From contig NC_053121.1 of the NCBI RefSeq assembly GCF_010015445.1, positions 31,602,434-31,666,433 of the forward strand: 64,000 nt of DNA, given 5' to 3'. The first letter of the stretch is position 1. Each line of letters starts with the position of its first letter. A program made the position numbers and the translations under genes. Positions 46,753-58,290 of the stretch are shown here, in pieces. Under the pieces are notes generated by a model. The model was given only the letters and a program-made list of their open reading frames with translations, had not been told where the DNA came from and made no database searches. The DNA comes from Perca fluviatilis (lineage: Eukaryota > Chordata > Actinopteri > Perciformes > Percidae).

Positions 46753-48147
46753 ACTGTAATTAGCTATTTTGAGTAAATAAATTCAGACAAGACAAGCGTA
46801 TGGTATCCAGCAGCAAATTGCAGACAGAGACAGTCAAAGTAGCAAGCTGGTGAAGAAATTCAAACATCTATGAGGCTAAAGAACAAGGCGTTTTTGTCAG
46901 GAGTTGGTGGAGACAAAAACAGAACAAGAGTGACTACTGGATTCATATTGCTCTTTGTCTGCAGGATGTGTAGGCCGATGTAATGTTTAGCTCATGGTTC
47001 ATCCAAATTTGTCAGCCAACTTGCTGTATGAGTAGTGCAAAGAAGTTTGAAGTAGCTCTGTGATTACAATGTGGCCTGAATATTGTCAAGGTGGTACAAT
47101 AAAGCAGTACTATGAGGTGCTGACGTATTCAACAAACCCCTTACTTGCACTTAACGAGGAACACCAAAATTGTCAGGACCTGTCGACTTTGGGATTTCAA
47201 ATGTGGAGCTTTCACACTCCTGCCGCCATTATATTTTGATGCAAGATAACCTTACAAATGTGAATTTTGATAGGATTGGATGCTGTGTTTGGCTGAGACG
47301 CAGCGCAAAAAGCCATAAGATATTGAACACTTGGCATGCACATCACACAGCAAATCATTTAAGGGCTGCTCGTAGAAGTGGAGCAAACACTTGAGTCAGT
47401 CAGCTCACTATCAGTCTTAGTGGGCCCATTTTATGTTCATTACATTATACCCACTTACTTTCAGGGTATACCATTGACACTGGGCCACATGGAGCAAAAA
47501 GGAGATGTGATGCTCAGCTTGAGGATTTCTTCTTTTGCCTCATTTTCTCTACATCCTGATCTCTCTCCTTTCCTCTATCCTCTCTCTTTTATCTCCCCCT
47601 TGTTTCTTCCCCTCCTCTCTGTCTCTCTGAGGGGCTTCTCTTTCCAGCAGGTGGCCGGTCAGTCAGCAAAGACTTCTCTAACTGTTTGACACCATGGCAA
47701 CAGGCTTTGAAAACACTCACATACAAATGCATGCTTGTACACAAACCAATGCAGACACATACACTCACAAATGTATACTTGCGTGCACACAGAAATGACT
47801 ATGTACATGTACTACATAGCTAAGCTTGGGTACCCATGTGCACAAGGTGACAAACTTAGCCCACACACATGTTCACAGTTGTGATATGTTTGCAGCTCCA
47901 GCAGAGTGATTTTTTTTTCTTTTTCTTTTTAAATCTCTCACCTGGTGGCAACATTTTTTAAAGCAATAATCAATTTAGCACTTCATGCTGGATCAGGCAA
48001 ACAGTATCTAACTGGCTGGAGTTAGACCACACGCCAATGTTAAATGCAATACCCTAACAACAGGTCTTAAATACAAAACTCATTTCTGTCAGCAGGGGTC
48101 AGACCTCAGCTTGGTGTCTGTTCCAGTCTGGCTGCCAGCTGGGGAGA
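46753..48147. other. Unique sequence with pyrimidine-rich tract
   Basis: A C/T-rich tract lies at 47555-47645 and a loose CA/TA-rich stretch at 47710-47800. The 103-codon frame at 47378-47689 runs through the pyrimidine tract and is not recognisable. Confidence 0.4.
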
Positions 48148-48174
48148 GCAGTAGCAGCAGCAGCAGCAGCAGGA
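48148..48174. repeat. (AGC)n trinucleotide repeat
   Basis: About eight AGC/CAG units with one gta interruption near the start. Confidence 0.92.
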
Positions 48175-49009
48175 GGAGAGGATGCATGGAAAGGAAAGCA
48201 GCAGCCAGAATTGGGGTCACGACAAATGTACAGAGCAGGATTGTGACATCTTGCCAAGTAGGGACAGCCTAGTCCAACTCTTTTCCACATGTGTAAGCTT
48301 AACTATTCCTCAGAGTCTCAGCCATCTGATGGACACTTTTATTCAAAGTGCCTAAAGGAACACTGAAGGCATTCTGTACATTTTAAAGTGAAGTAACAGC
48401 TGAACTAGGCAGTGTCATGAGCCATTCCTCGAAGTTTATTAGAGAACCTCTTCCACACCACATGTAATGTTGTTACTCTTAAATGCTAGCTTGTTCTTTT
48501 AAAGTTAGGATTTTCACATAAATAAATGTTTTTTCTACCAGCGTATATCAAGGGTTGATTGGGAGAAGGTGCAAATGCCATTTTACTAATTTTAATGGGG
48601 GACCAAATCAAAACTTTAAATACATGATAAATTAAAAAAATCGAACAATAATCAATTCAAAAGGTAAAGACTGAGGCATTTTAAATTACATCAAAACAAT
48701 ATGTTCTATCATTATCACTGTCTTAAACAATGGCACTATACAGTATGCAACTTTTTCTACTACAGAATTTATTGTTTTTTTAGTGTATTTAAATGAGCAA
48801 AATGCATTAGCGCCATGTTTTAATTCACTTGCATAGATTTGCAGTTCTGCAGCTGTGGTATTTTTTTTAATACCAAAAGCTCCCTTTTTAATACAAATAC
48901 TTACAAATCTCCCCTTCAATTCAGGATCAAAGGAAACAGAGAATGCATGACATGAATGGAAAGTTCTAGAATATCAGGAGTTAATATTTTGTTTTTCAAT
49001 CAGTGAAGT

Positions 49010-49260
49010 CTTCAGGATACCTGTTTCTGCTGCCACTTCGTGGCCTGTCAGTCCACTACAGATCCCCACTGTGAGAAATCATAGAAAGCTCTGCCCGAGC
49101 GGTGGAGTTTGTTAAGCCTCTTGCATGTGAGGATCTCCCGAGTATCTTGAAGAAGGAGCAGTTAATATAACCCCTTGGTGACAGGAAGCTAATCAATCAG
49201 AGGTGGCAAATTCCACACTCAGCTAGCACGAAGAGTAACGCACCACTTACTCTAATTACT
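49010..49260. promoter_or_regulatory. Candidate conserved element, left of foldback
   Basis: Unique balanced sequence with gaagctaatcaatcagaggt (PBX/homeodomain-like), cttggtgacaggaag and ggcaaattccacactc. It ends directly at the foldback element; a similar-looking unique block resumes at 50104-50260, so the element may have inserted within one regulatory region. Confidence 0.28.
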
Positions 49261-49623
49261 GGCGCCCGTACGGTGGCCGACAGGGGCAAACGCACTGCAA
49301 CTTAATGAAACACACGCAAATAGAGAAAACACAAGCAAATTAAGAAAACATTCATTTGACAACACATGTGCAGCATTTAGCAAACGCGCTGCAAATACAC
49401 ACAACACAACCAAATACACAAACGCGCTGCAAATATAGAAACGATGCAAAAAGAAAAGCACCCAAACTCCGAAAAGAGAAACGATGCAAAAAGAAAAGCA
49501 CACAATCCCCGAAAACAAATGCAACAAAAAAAACGCTGCATCCAGATTACACAACGGAAGTTCTCCAGGCCTCTAGGGCGAGCACTAAGTGGAACAGCTT
49601 GATTTTCGACTCCACTGAGAGAG

Positions 49624-49683
<60 letters not shown>

Positions 49684-50103
49684 CACATTCAATCTAGAAC
49701 GGTGTGCACTATTGTAAAAGGGTGTGCAACTGCTTTGAGATCATAGACTGTAAATATTAAGTCTATGTTTGAGATATGTTTTCTCTCGTTTGGTGGGGGT
49801 GTCTCTAGTTTATTGGCTCAGGTCACAGGTGATACTCAATCAGCAGAGACGTGTCTGTAAACTCGTGGTAATAAAAAGGCAGAGCACTCTCTCCCCGTGG
49901 GGTCAAAAATCAAGCTGTTCCACTTAGCGCTCCCCCTAGAGGCCTGGAGAACTTCAGTTGTGTAATATGCAGGGTTTTGTTGTTGTTGCATTTGTTTTCG
50001 GGGATTGTGTGCTTTTCTTTAGCATCGTTTCTGTTTTTTGGGTTGTGTGCTTTTCTTTTTGCATCGTTTCTGTATTTGCAGCGCGTTTGTGCCACCGTAC
50101 GCC
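49261..50103. mobile_element. Foldback element with long inverted arms
   Basis: The right arm (about 49899-50103) is, over some 200 bp, the reverse complement of the left arm (49261-49613) with small changes. Termini are ggcgcccgtacggtggc and gccaccgtacgcc. The left arm is longer because the end unit is reiterated: caaacgc(a/g)ctgcaa occurs at 49287, 49381 and 49419, and gaaacgatgcaaaaagaaaa at 49438 and 49478 (40-bp period). A (GA)n run and unique sequence form the loop. No transposase is present and no clear target-site duplication is seen. Frames on both arms are mirror translations of each other. Confidence 0.8.
49617..49682. repeat. (GA)n microsatellite in foldback loop
   Basis: About 33 GA units with a single phase slip (aa) at 49640-49641. 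Confidence 0.97.
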
Positions 50104-51079
50104 TGGATCCCAAAAACCACCTTGTCGAGGCAGGGCAATTCAAGAGGGAATTCCTAGCAATTGGCCACTGTCAAAACATCCCATTATGGTTTTATGGGGA
50201 GGAGTGACGGGGACATTGACGGCCTCATTGTGGCCACATGATTAGGGATTTTGGAACTGAGGGTGCATGCAGAAAAAAAACAACACAAGTCTGCTTTACC
50301 TTTACCATTGTTTTTACATTTTGGGGTTAATTTCAAGATCGTACAGGCTGCACATGCCCATTTACTCTAAATAGACTTAAAAACCAGCTAAGATAATTAT
50401 CTAACATGGGAATACTTTTCCTATTAGTAATGTTGTAATTGGTCCAAGTTAAAGCACAAAGCAGTTTTCCCAAAACCTGTTTTGTTAGTAAATTAGTCCC
50501 ATTTTAGTATAAGCAACACAAAGTATTTGTGAGCCTAAGGAATCAGTAGAGTTAGCAAACCTTTTGTTTTAGTAAAGAAAATCTTAATCAGATATCAGCT
50601 GTGGGGAAAAAAAAACATATTTTGGGAAAGTAAGTGAATGGTTTTATTACATAAAAAGGTTTGGAAGGTTTTGCAACAAATTCACAGAAATTAACCTCAC
50701 CCAGACCTTGCCTTGACCCCACATCCAACTCTTACCTCCAATAAAGAAGTCCTATAATGTCAAGTTAAGTGTGATTAATGGCAGTACCAGGCACAACGTC
50801 TTTTCTGTGTACAATACCCAGAAATTCAATACAGCATTTCATCTGTAATCCAAAGAAAGTATAGAAATATTTGAAGAGGTCTACTCCGAGTCTGTACAGT
50901 ACATCCATAGTAAGACATTTTACAAGTCCTTTAATCACTATTTTTCAACTGTAGCAGATCCAGCTTATAAAATTGTTAGGTTACCTTGTAGTCTTGAAAA
51001 AGTACCATGATTTGTTTTCATTTTGTGTTATTGGTCATTCTGTGAGAGCAGCTGTCACTTCTCAGAGTGGTTGATGTCT
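50104..51079. other. Unique sequence right of foldback
   Basis: The first 150 bp (ttcctagcaattggccactg, cattatggttttatggggag) look regulatory; the rest is AT-rich and unremarkable. Confidence 0.38.
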
Positions 51080-51360
51080 TATTTTGGAGCTGGAACTCTT
51101 CATTCCTGTCCACCTTATAGGTTTATTGGCTAATGCGAGAGCTAGCTGTCGAAGTGACACCCATGGCAGGGGAGAGTTTATCATTCTGCTGACAGGCTAA
51201 ATAACTTGTGCCGAGGCAACAGATAACAAATGGGCTCAAGTTGTGGCTTGAGTGTCTGTGTGTTAAAGACAAGAACAACTGGGCTGCAGCAGAAATAAAT
51301 GGTCTTTACTTTTTGGCATATGGCCATTATTCATGGGGCACCTGAAGTACACAAAAACAA
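51080..51360. promoter_or_regulatory. Candidate conserved non-coding element
   Basis: Contains aggtttattggctaatgcga, gctagctgtcgaagtgacac, gacaggctaaataacttgtg and ggccattattcatggggc. Homeodomain and TALE-like words are dense in unique sequence. Confidence 0.36.
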
Positions 51361-52049
51361 GGAGATTAATAAGTGCTTATGTGTGCCAACACAGAGCATG
51401 CATTAAGTTGAAAACTAATGCATGTTAACTCAATAAAAGGTTTCAATACAGTGATTTTCATCTTTGAAAAGCCTCATTGAGTGACGTGAATTATAACCAG
51501 TAATGCTAATCACAGCAGCAAAGATGTATTTAGATGAACTATGTTTTGTTCTTACAATAAGGCAAAAGTCACTTTGTCTATTTTCTGGAAAAATCCCAAA
51601 TTTGTTGTCATTAGTCTGAAAGTAAGATTTGTATTTTACAGTTAAAAGAAAGGCAAACTACATGCTATTTTAACACAAATTCTGAAATGCACATTGTCGA
51701 GGTGAATAATGCAAAATGAGGTGAATAATGCAAAAACGTACATTTCTCCACTGCTAAGGGAATATGCGACAATATCACATACCCTATTTATTTATTTATT
51801 TAATGCCATTTTGGATACTTAGCTTTATTAGTTTAGGAAATGAAAAAAACAATTTGTTCAAGGTCAAGTTGAAGCTATGGTCATAGATTACTGAGATTTC
51901 ATTGTACTGCAATTCCAATTTCACATTTTGCATGGGTTGGTTATTGAAGCTGGACTATAACATGTTACATTTGGTTAATTTACCCATCCATCATTCTACA
52001 ATCTTTACAACAAAGTGAAATTTGCCTGTCAAATTGCTTCCCTTTTCTA
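51361..52049. other. Unique AT-rich sequence with small tandems
   Basis: A direct duplication of gaggtgaataatgcaaaa lies at 51699-51736, and a (TTTA)n run at about 51787-51803. Confidence 0.45.
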
Positions 52050-52290
52050 GTTGTCTCTTCTGCATTTGTGTACTTCTTTTATGTTTCCTGCATGCCAAAT
52101 CATTAACATTTTAAGACATTGAGCTGATTTCATAAGGCAAGGCTGGATTTATTTATTTTGGCTGACATTACTCATCCCTCATTAAGCCTTCAGGATATAG
52201 TGTCAAAGCAGCAGGCTAATGAGCTAAGGCTGTTGATAGCGCCACACTTGTTGTTCACCTTTGCCTCGTAGGTGTCAGACTGTCAGTAAG
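52050..52290. promoter_or_regulatory. Candidate conserved non-coding element
   Basis: Contains gccaaatcattaacatttta, gctggatttatttattttgg, ctgacattactcatccctc, caggctaatgagctaagg and ttgatagcgccacacttg. Confidence 0.3.
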
Positions 52291-54819
52291 AAACCCAGCA
52301 GGCTTCAGGAGTTTACTGCAACTAGGGTACAACATAGCCTACACAAATCAACTTCCCTGTAAAGAAAAAATGATAGCACCTACAGAAGACCTACAGAAGA
52401 CCTCTGGAAGACGATGCACATTCTTGTAGCTGTGATTTGTCAAAGCATTAACAAATGCCCTGTTAAACAAATGCCTTGTTTCTCTCTATTGACAGCTGTT
52501 TCTGCACATACAGTAAGTGAGATGTACCGTGAGGCAACCAGGGTGCTGTCTTAAGCCCGTGAAAATGTGCTGCAAGAGATAAATTCCAAGATGTCAGAGG
52601 AGCTGTCAGTGTGAAAGAATACTCTGGTCATTACCAACTTCAGATCTAGCTTGCATGCAAACTCCCCCTCCCTTCTGAGCCGGACCCCTGCTGAGGATGA
52701 GCCGGACTTTCCCACACTGAAAAACTGACTTGCATGCAGTTATTGGACTATATTTTACTGTATCCTCCACATGAGAACACTTCTCTCATGTAGCTCGGAC
52801 AATGTTTTCATTTGACTTTTTTACCTGCAAAAGTAGAATATGCTTAAATCCATACATCGCTATGGGTAACAACTATTGTCAATGTTGTGGGTCAATACCC
52901 AAAGCAATCAGTCAAGAGATGTAACAAATGTTCCTGTGTTAACTCAAGACCTGTTAGGTGTTAGAATTTGTTTAGAATGTAAAGTTGTGATGTGTTGTAT
53001 TATGTTTTATGCTTTTACATGCTTATTTTGACCAAAGAGTTTGTCTACAAAACCTATTCTGGCAACAACACGATGGAAATAGTTTCAAAAATGCAAACTA
53101 TGATGTCCAAGCAGCGATTTCATCACTATGTTAAAACCTACATTGGTATGGTTAGAAAAGATCTCGCCTCAGCTGTCAGATGTCCTTATTAAGGCTGTCT
53201 AATAAGCCCAGGTTATAAGATGGTTCTGAGAAGTAAGTGATATCCGCAAAGCGGCCCACACATACAATAAGGCAGTGAGCCTTAGTGTGGATTTCAGACT
53301 CAGGGCTAAGCATACTCTAAGCCTATTTTTGTTGTCCTGATCTCAGACAACCCTGGACCCCATCCAGGATGGTTAAAGTAATATCCACCGGTAATGCTGC
53401 CCGATCCTGTCGCCTCCACTGAGACTTGCAAGCTGAGGGGCCGGAGTTTAAGAGTGACGGGGCAATACAAGTTACGAATTCCCAGGAACTTTGTCTGAAG
53501 TCAATTCTGTGAGATCTAAGTGTTAGGAGGAAGCATGTCATTTTTGTGATGCCCTTCACTTGTCTTTGCAGTCTTGCTCAACCAGAAGAGGAATGCGTTC
53601 TCCTTTTATAGAACCCCCCAACACAAGATACAAAATACTCCACGTCCTCAGTTAAACTGGATACCCGATTAAGACTAGGGGCCGCTTTAACTCTTGAGCG
53701 AGGTTGTGGGCACAAACAGTCATGATAAGGCATTCCGTACACAAACGAGGCCACGTTTTGTCGTTTGTACACTGGTAACCTGTGAATTTACGGCAAACGG
53801 GGCCCCTATTCTTCCTCTCTCCCGTGGAGATAAGGAGTGTTTTCTTCTGAAAATCTACAGGGGGTTGGGTGTAGTTAAAGGACACACTCAGTTGCTAGAT
53901 TAACTCATCAACACCGCATTGCAGGGTGTCAACAGAAATGTTTCACACACAAGACCGACAAGGAATGAATACCATTTGGAGGTCACAAGTGGCAACCCCT
54001 CAATCCTTCAGGCCTTTAAAATGTTAGTGTCTGCCTTTCAAGAGCAAGGATGTAACCTCTAAACCTTTGAGAGGAAAAGAGATACGTGTTGGACATCACT
54101 GCCCTCATGTCAGTTTCTACAGTAGATTATGACTGATCAAGCTCATGAGACTTAAACCAAATAAATCATTGGGGACAAATTGCTTGTTGTCATTTAGTAG
54201 CTACAAATATAAGTTACATATTTAAACCCCTGATGTCATTCACGTCCAAATATTTAACAATAAATCAATGAGACATTTTGAAGATGCCACCTTTAAAAAA
54301 CACAGCAACAAATAAGCTGTCACTGTAAAATCTCCATGTGATGCCCATATTCAAATAAATCTTTCTTGAAACTAAAGAAATTTATATAAAGTGTGTAAAA
54401 TCAGTTTCATACCTAAAAAGAGATAAGAGATAACAGTACCAGAGTGGATCAAACTTTCCATGTCTCAAAATAAACAACACTATGACAAGCTCAATAAACA
54501 ATCTTGAAATACACCTGCAGTGCGTAGTTTCTTGTTTCAGCACCAGAAACATGATTCATATTGCTTTTAGCTGTGCCCCTTCTCCTTAGCTTCAGTGAAG
54601 AGCATATTTTCAGGGAACTGAAAAAACAACTGTCAACCGGAGATGTGGGATCATCTTCAAAAGAAATTCATATGTCTGTGGCATGCTGTCTTTTAGCTGC
54701 TTGAGCAATGTCATTCCTTGTAGTTTGAGTCATCTAAACTCCCCGGGTAATCGCTTCCAAATTTAGATCACGGTGCCAGTTTTAAATTTGTTAAGAAGCC
54801 TTGGTCTGACCAGTTAAAG
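52291..54819. other. Mostly unique sequence with a hairpin region
   Basis: At 53672-53812 an imperfect inverted pair (actaggggccgcttt / aaacggggcccctatt) encloses a second inverted pair (gtacacaaacga / tcgtttgtacac), so this 140-bp piece could be a small palindromic element. An acctacagaag word is tandemly repeated near 52378-52405. No gene is recognised. Confidence 0.38.
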
Positions 54820-55060
54820 GTCTGGAAAAGGACAGACGAAAGTTCCAGGATCTTAAAATGAGTCCCTTGGTTGTTGACTCAGCTTCCCAGGTTCCTCACC
54901 CTCTACATGTACAGCGGATTGTGAGGCCTTTGCACTTGGCGGGCAGCAAAGCTTTGATAGCTGCTCAGGGAAAGTCATTGTTTTCCCTCTAAAGCTGTTG
55001 TGCACTAGGGTGGCATGGCTGCCATGTTGTGCCTGTTTGCTTTAGATTTGAGGAAGATCA
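54820..55060. promoter_or_regulatory. Candidate conserved non-coding element
   Basis: Contains ggttgttgactcagcttccc with an AP-1/MAF-like TGACTCAGC, tttgcacttggcgggcagca and gaaagtcattgttttccctc. It ends just before a Harbinger-type MITE. Confidence 0.28.
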
Positions 55061-55079
55061 AGCCACGTGGCCTTCGTTA

Positions 55080-55543
55080 GGCACGTTCAGACCAAAGAAA
55101 GCGATCTAGCAATTCGCCGCAGGGATGTGCGGCGGTGGGAGTGTCATTAAATGGGCCATTTGTGTGATGTTTTGTTGTGTTATTTAACCCCACAATGAAG
55201 GTCAAGTAGAGTTTGTATTTCACAATTATTGTTTTTACGTCAGATCAGTTATAGATATTGACATTTCAGACCGTACTTGAAGGCAGCTTGAAAGAGAAAA
55301 AGACAAGAAACGGAGTAAAATGTTCTTGTGGCAGTGATAGAGGCAGTGAGGTTTACTGTTTACTGTACAGGACTCTCACACCGCCTCAAAACGGACTGAC
55401 ACGTCTGATCACTGATTTTTCAGCTCCTCCCTACGGCCACCCCCGCTGCAGCCTAAATGCAATACCCCCATTCAAAATGAATGGGAAGACATGCGTTTAC
55501 CCCAGACCTCCTGACGACCGCCTGACTGTATGAGAACGCAGCC
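55080..55543. mobile_element. Harbinger-type MITE with TTA target duplication
   Basis: The ends ggcacgttcagaccaaag and ctgtatgagaacgcagcc are imperfect inverted repeats (shared core ggc-cgttc). Direct TTA repeats flank the unit (55077-55079 and 55544-55546), the 3-bp T-A-rich duplication typical of PIF/Harbinger. The interior (ccattcaaaatgaatgggaa, gacatgcgtttaccccagac) matches a MITE type I recall in fish. The 91-codon frame at 55258-55533 has no transposase signature. Confidence 0.65.
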
Positions 55544-56036
55544 TTAAGCTTTGTCCCAATTGGTGGCCCCTGCCCTCTGGAACCTGATAAATAATTTGCG
55601 CACCATCAAGAGGTCTTTTCATATTGCTTTGTCATTGCATCCCAGATTTTAAGAAATGTTGTCAAGACCCTTGTAGGAGAGTCCAAGTCATCCCAAGAAG
55701 CTGAAGTCAAAGCAAGCCCTGAGCTCACAGAGTCTATACTGTGCAAGTCTAATACAGAAACAAAATGAACAATATCGTAAGTGTACTGTAGATATAAGTG
55801 TTAACTATATGTATCACTTCCTCCAGGAAATAAACAACACCATGGTTCTGGTTATGTGGTCCCTCTTAAATTCAAATTATTGATGCCGAAATTGCTCTCT
55901 CTCCTGTTTTGGCATATTTTAGAATCTGGATGTGTTTCTTAAGAAGTTATTGTTTTGGATTGGTCCTAGTTATACAGTATGGTTGTAGTAACTCTTTTTT
56001 CAAAAAACAGCTAATCAATACTTGGAATTTTTTACT

Positions 56037-56171
56037 GTTAATGGGCTATTACTTGGACCATGCTACACCCTTACACCAAGTTTTATGAAAATCGGGCCAG
56101 TAGTTAGACGGCAGACATACCGAACCAAACTGAAAATATAACCTCTTTGGTGGATAATAATGGATAATAAT
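56037..56171 (+). repeat. 3'-end-like fragment of a dispersed repeat
   Basis: ttacaccaagttttatgaaa followed by atcgggccagtagttagacg and ataacctctttggtggataa resembles the end of a common fish retroposon (caagtttcatgaaaatcggt...ataacctccttggcggaggt). The closing tggataataa is duplicated at 56152 and 56162. Confidence 0.55.
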
Positions 56172-56399
56172 ACAAATATGATAATGTTCCTAATAGATGG
56201 ACAGAAGTTAAATCAACATCTAATAGTGGCCAAGATCCAAGATGGCCAAACGTATTCACGACTCAAGTGCCACCCTTACAGTAACTCTTTCAACCATGGC
56301 AACACCATCACACTCTGAAATCAGTTAAAACTCTTTGCTATTCTCACTGAAGCTATGGCTGTAGGGTAATCAGCACGAAGCTCAGATATTTCTGTCATT

Positions 56400-56760
56400 C
56401 CTTTCTGTCAATGTGGGACGCCATGACAGTGTTTTCAGTGTTGGGTTCCTGGTGCCGTTTGGCATCAGCAGGGCGTGGGAGGTTAAGGGGCGAATGGCTG
56501 CGTTGGCCCTGTCAGCCCCCCTAGCTCACCCAGTCCCATGGGCTGGCGCCAGGCTAGCCTCGCTAAAAATAACCCCACTGCAGTTGTCGGGCAGGGGAGA
56601 GTGACGGGGAGAGCATGTCACACCAGGGGATCAGGTTTCAGCGGCTGTCATCAGAGAGCAGTCATTACTTCTGGGCTAATTATCTCAGGCCACGTGTAAA
56701 CAAACTACCTTGTGTTCACAGCTCCAGGCTTCGGTTTTGTCCTTTTCACTTGTTTGATGT
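56400..56760. promoter_or_regulatory. Candidate enhancer with MEF2, E-box and FOX motifs
   Basis: The block contains a consensus MEF2 site ctaaaaataa (56563-56572), cacgtg (E-box, 56691-56696) immediately followed by gtaaacaaac (FOX site, 56696-56705), and ctaattatctc. Sequence is unique and GC-balanced. A 63-codon frame across it is not recognisable. Confidence 0.4.
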
Positions 56761-57547
56761 TGGCATTAATTCTGAAGTTGGCTGAAGTCCTTGTGTCCCA
56801 ACGGCCAGTTCAGTTTAGAGGTGTAACAAAAGACAAACACAGTACATTGTGACTTGAAAAGGGCTAAATGCACTTCTGCTGCTTCTTGTACAACATCTTG
56901 TGATTTGGAAAAAAAGAGAATATCCTTGAGTTGACCGTACTGATGCGAATATAACACAAAAGCCAATTCAATTTGAGGTTGCATTCTTGCATTGGAAACT
57001 GTAGCTATGGTTTTTAAAAAACACTTTTTGAAATTTCAAATTACATTTTGTTTGGCAATGAAACAAGGGGAAAATGAATAGATAAGACAAATAATTATAT
57101 TTCAGCTGTGGTTAACTGCCATTCATCATGATTTTATTTCATCAACTGGACTCTGACAGGACCCATGAATGCGCTCTCTGACTGAAAACTCAATCCAGCT
57201 CAGCCCAGCACCCGGTCTCACATTCCCCAGCCTTCATGGCACGTTTACGGTTCAGGCTCATGTTTCTATCACACGCTTGCCATACCATACCTGTGTACTG
57301 CGCCCACAGCCGGAGACCAGTTGCGCGTGACCCGTGGTAAAGTTGTCTTCATCTCTTCAGGGTTGAGTTGTGCCTTAAACAGCAGTTGCAAGGATACATA
57401 ATGATTTTAGTGAAGGAGTAAGGAGGCCGGTTATTTTAAAATAGTAATGTTGCTTTAAACTGTAACTCAGATTACATTAGATAATAAATTAACAAATGAA
57501 ACCATGATACTGTTCTTGCACAGGCTTTATTTTTCACACTCTGTATG

Positions 57548-57841
57548 TTACTTACTAACACAAACCTTGGAAGGAAAATCAAACCTTTTACCTGTCATCC
57601 AGCAGCAGGTTTCATCTTCAAAAGGAATTTGTGTGATCCTGCATATGTCTACATTCACTCTAGAAGGATAAAATGTTTGCCAAGTTGAAAACCAACTTTT
57701 AAACCCACTCTCTTTAGAGCCTGCATCAGATGTTTCAGTAACATCATGCACGGCTTCACTCGTCTCTTCTGCATTGTACAAACTGCATGCTACTTCCACT
57801 GCCCAGGCAAACTTTAATGTGTGTTCTTGTACGATATATGT
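57548..57841 (-). CDS. Unidentified 98-codon open frame within inverted repeats
   Basis: The minus strand is open from 57841 to a stop at 57548-57550 and reads, in parts, LKFAWAVEVACSLYNAEETS, SGFKSWFSTWQTFYPSR and CRITQIPFEDETCCWMTGKR. An AATAAA on the same strand lies at 57526-57531, about 20 bp after the stop. There is no in-frame ATG near the start; a GTG lies at 57797-57799. No family is recognised. It falls almost wholly inside a pair of perfect 18-bp inverted repeats, so it may be a decayed transposon reading frame, a terminal exon or chance. Confidence 0.25.
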   Translation of the reverse strand, partial: TYIVQEHTLKFAWAVEVACSLYNAEETSEAVHDVTETSDAGSKESGFKSWFSTWQTFYPSRVNVDICRITQIPFEDETCCWMTGKRFDFPSKVCVSK

Positions 57842-57888
57842 TCAAAAACAGCTTTTTAAGAAGCAATCCACTGCTGGATGACAGGTAA
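57588..57888. mobile_element. Possible MITE: perfect 18-bp inverted repeats
   Basis: ttacctgtcatccagcag (57588-57605) and ctgctggatgacaggtaa (57871-57888) are exact reverse complements spaced about 300 bp apart. An 18-bp perfect match at this spacing is not expected by chance. No target-site duplication was identified, so the unit could instead be two inverted copies of a short exon-like or repeat segment. Confidence 0.5.
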
Positions 57889-58019
57889 CATGTCGACAAA
57901 CGCGGGTTAGTAAACCGTAGAAATCAGCACAGAAGCTAGTGACAATGTTACGCTGGTTGCTTCTTTTTTATATCTGTTACTAATTCAGTCTTTCTTTCAA
58001 ACTCGGTGCTGACTAATTT

Positions 58020-58290
58020 GGATGTCCGAGCGCTGCGTGGGCGGAGACAGATGGTATTGTGGCTGAGATGATGTGCGTCGAAGCATCGCGCTGGAAAAAG
58101 GGTGAAAATGAACCCAGGTGTCATGTGTACATCACTGCCGATCGGAGCTGAAGCCGATAAATACCTGTGGCTGCTGCAGAGTCAATCGTCCAGGGAATGA
58201 ATGCTGATTGTAACCTTTCCCACTAGAGACAAAAGCCAGATATTAGTGGGTGTTAGTGGTTAATTTGGCCAGTGGGAAAGGGGCTTAACT
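58020..58290. promoter_or_regulatory. Candidate regulatory block, CpG-richer
   Basis: The CpG-richer start (gtccgagcgctgcgtgggcg, then gtgcgtcgaagcatcgcgct) is followed by two head-to-head RBPJ-like words, cctttcccact (about 58217) and agtgggaaagg (about 58272). The YGTGGGAA consensus is matched except for its first base. Confidence 0.3.

Noticed and set aside
48148..48174. AGC repeat as a polyglutamine-coding tract
   Set aside because: No supported reading frame around it.
49356..50143. Similar proteins on opposite strands of two nearby loci, first read as a duplicated gene
   Set aside because: They are mirror translations of the inverted arms of one foldback element.
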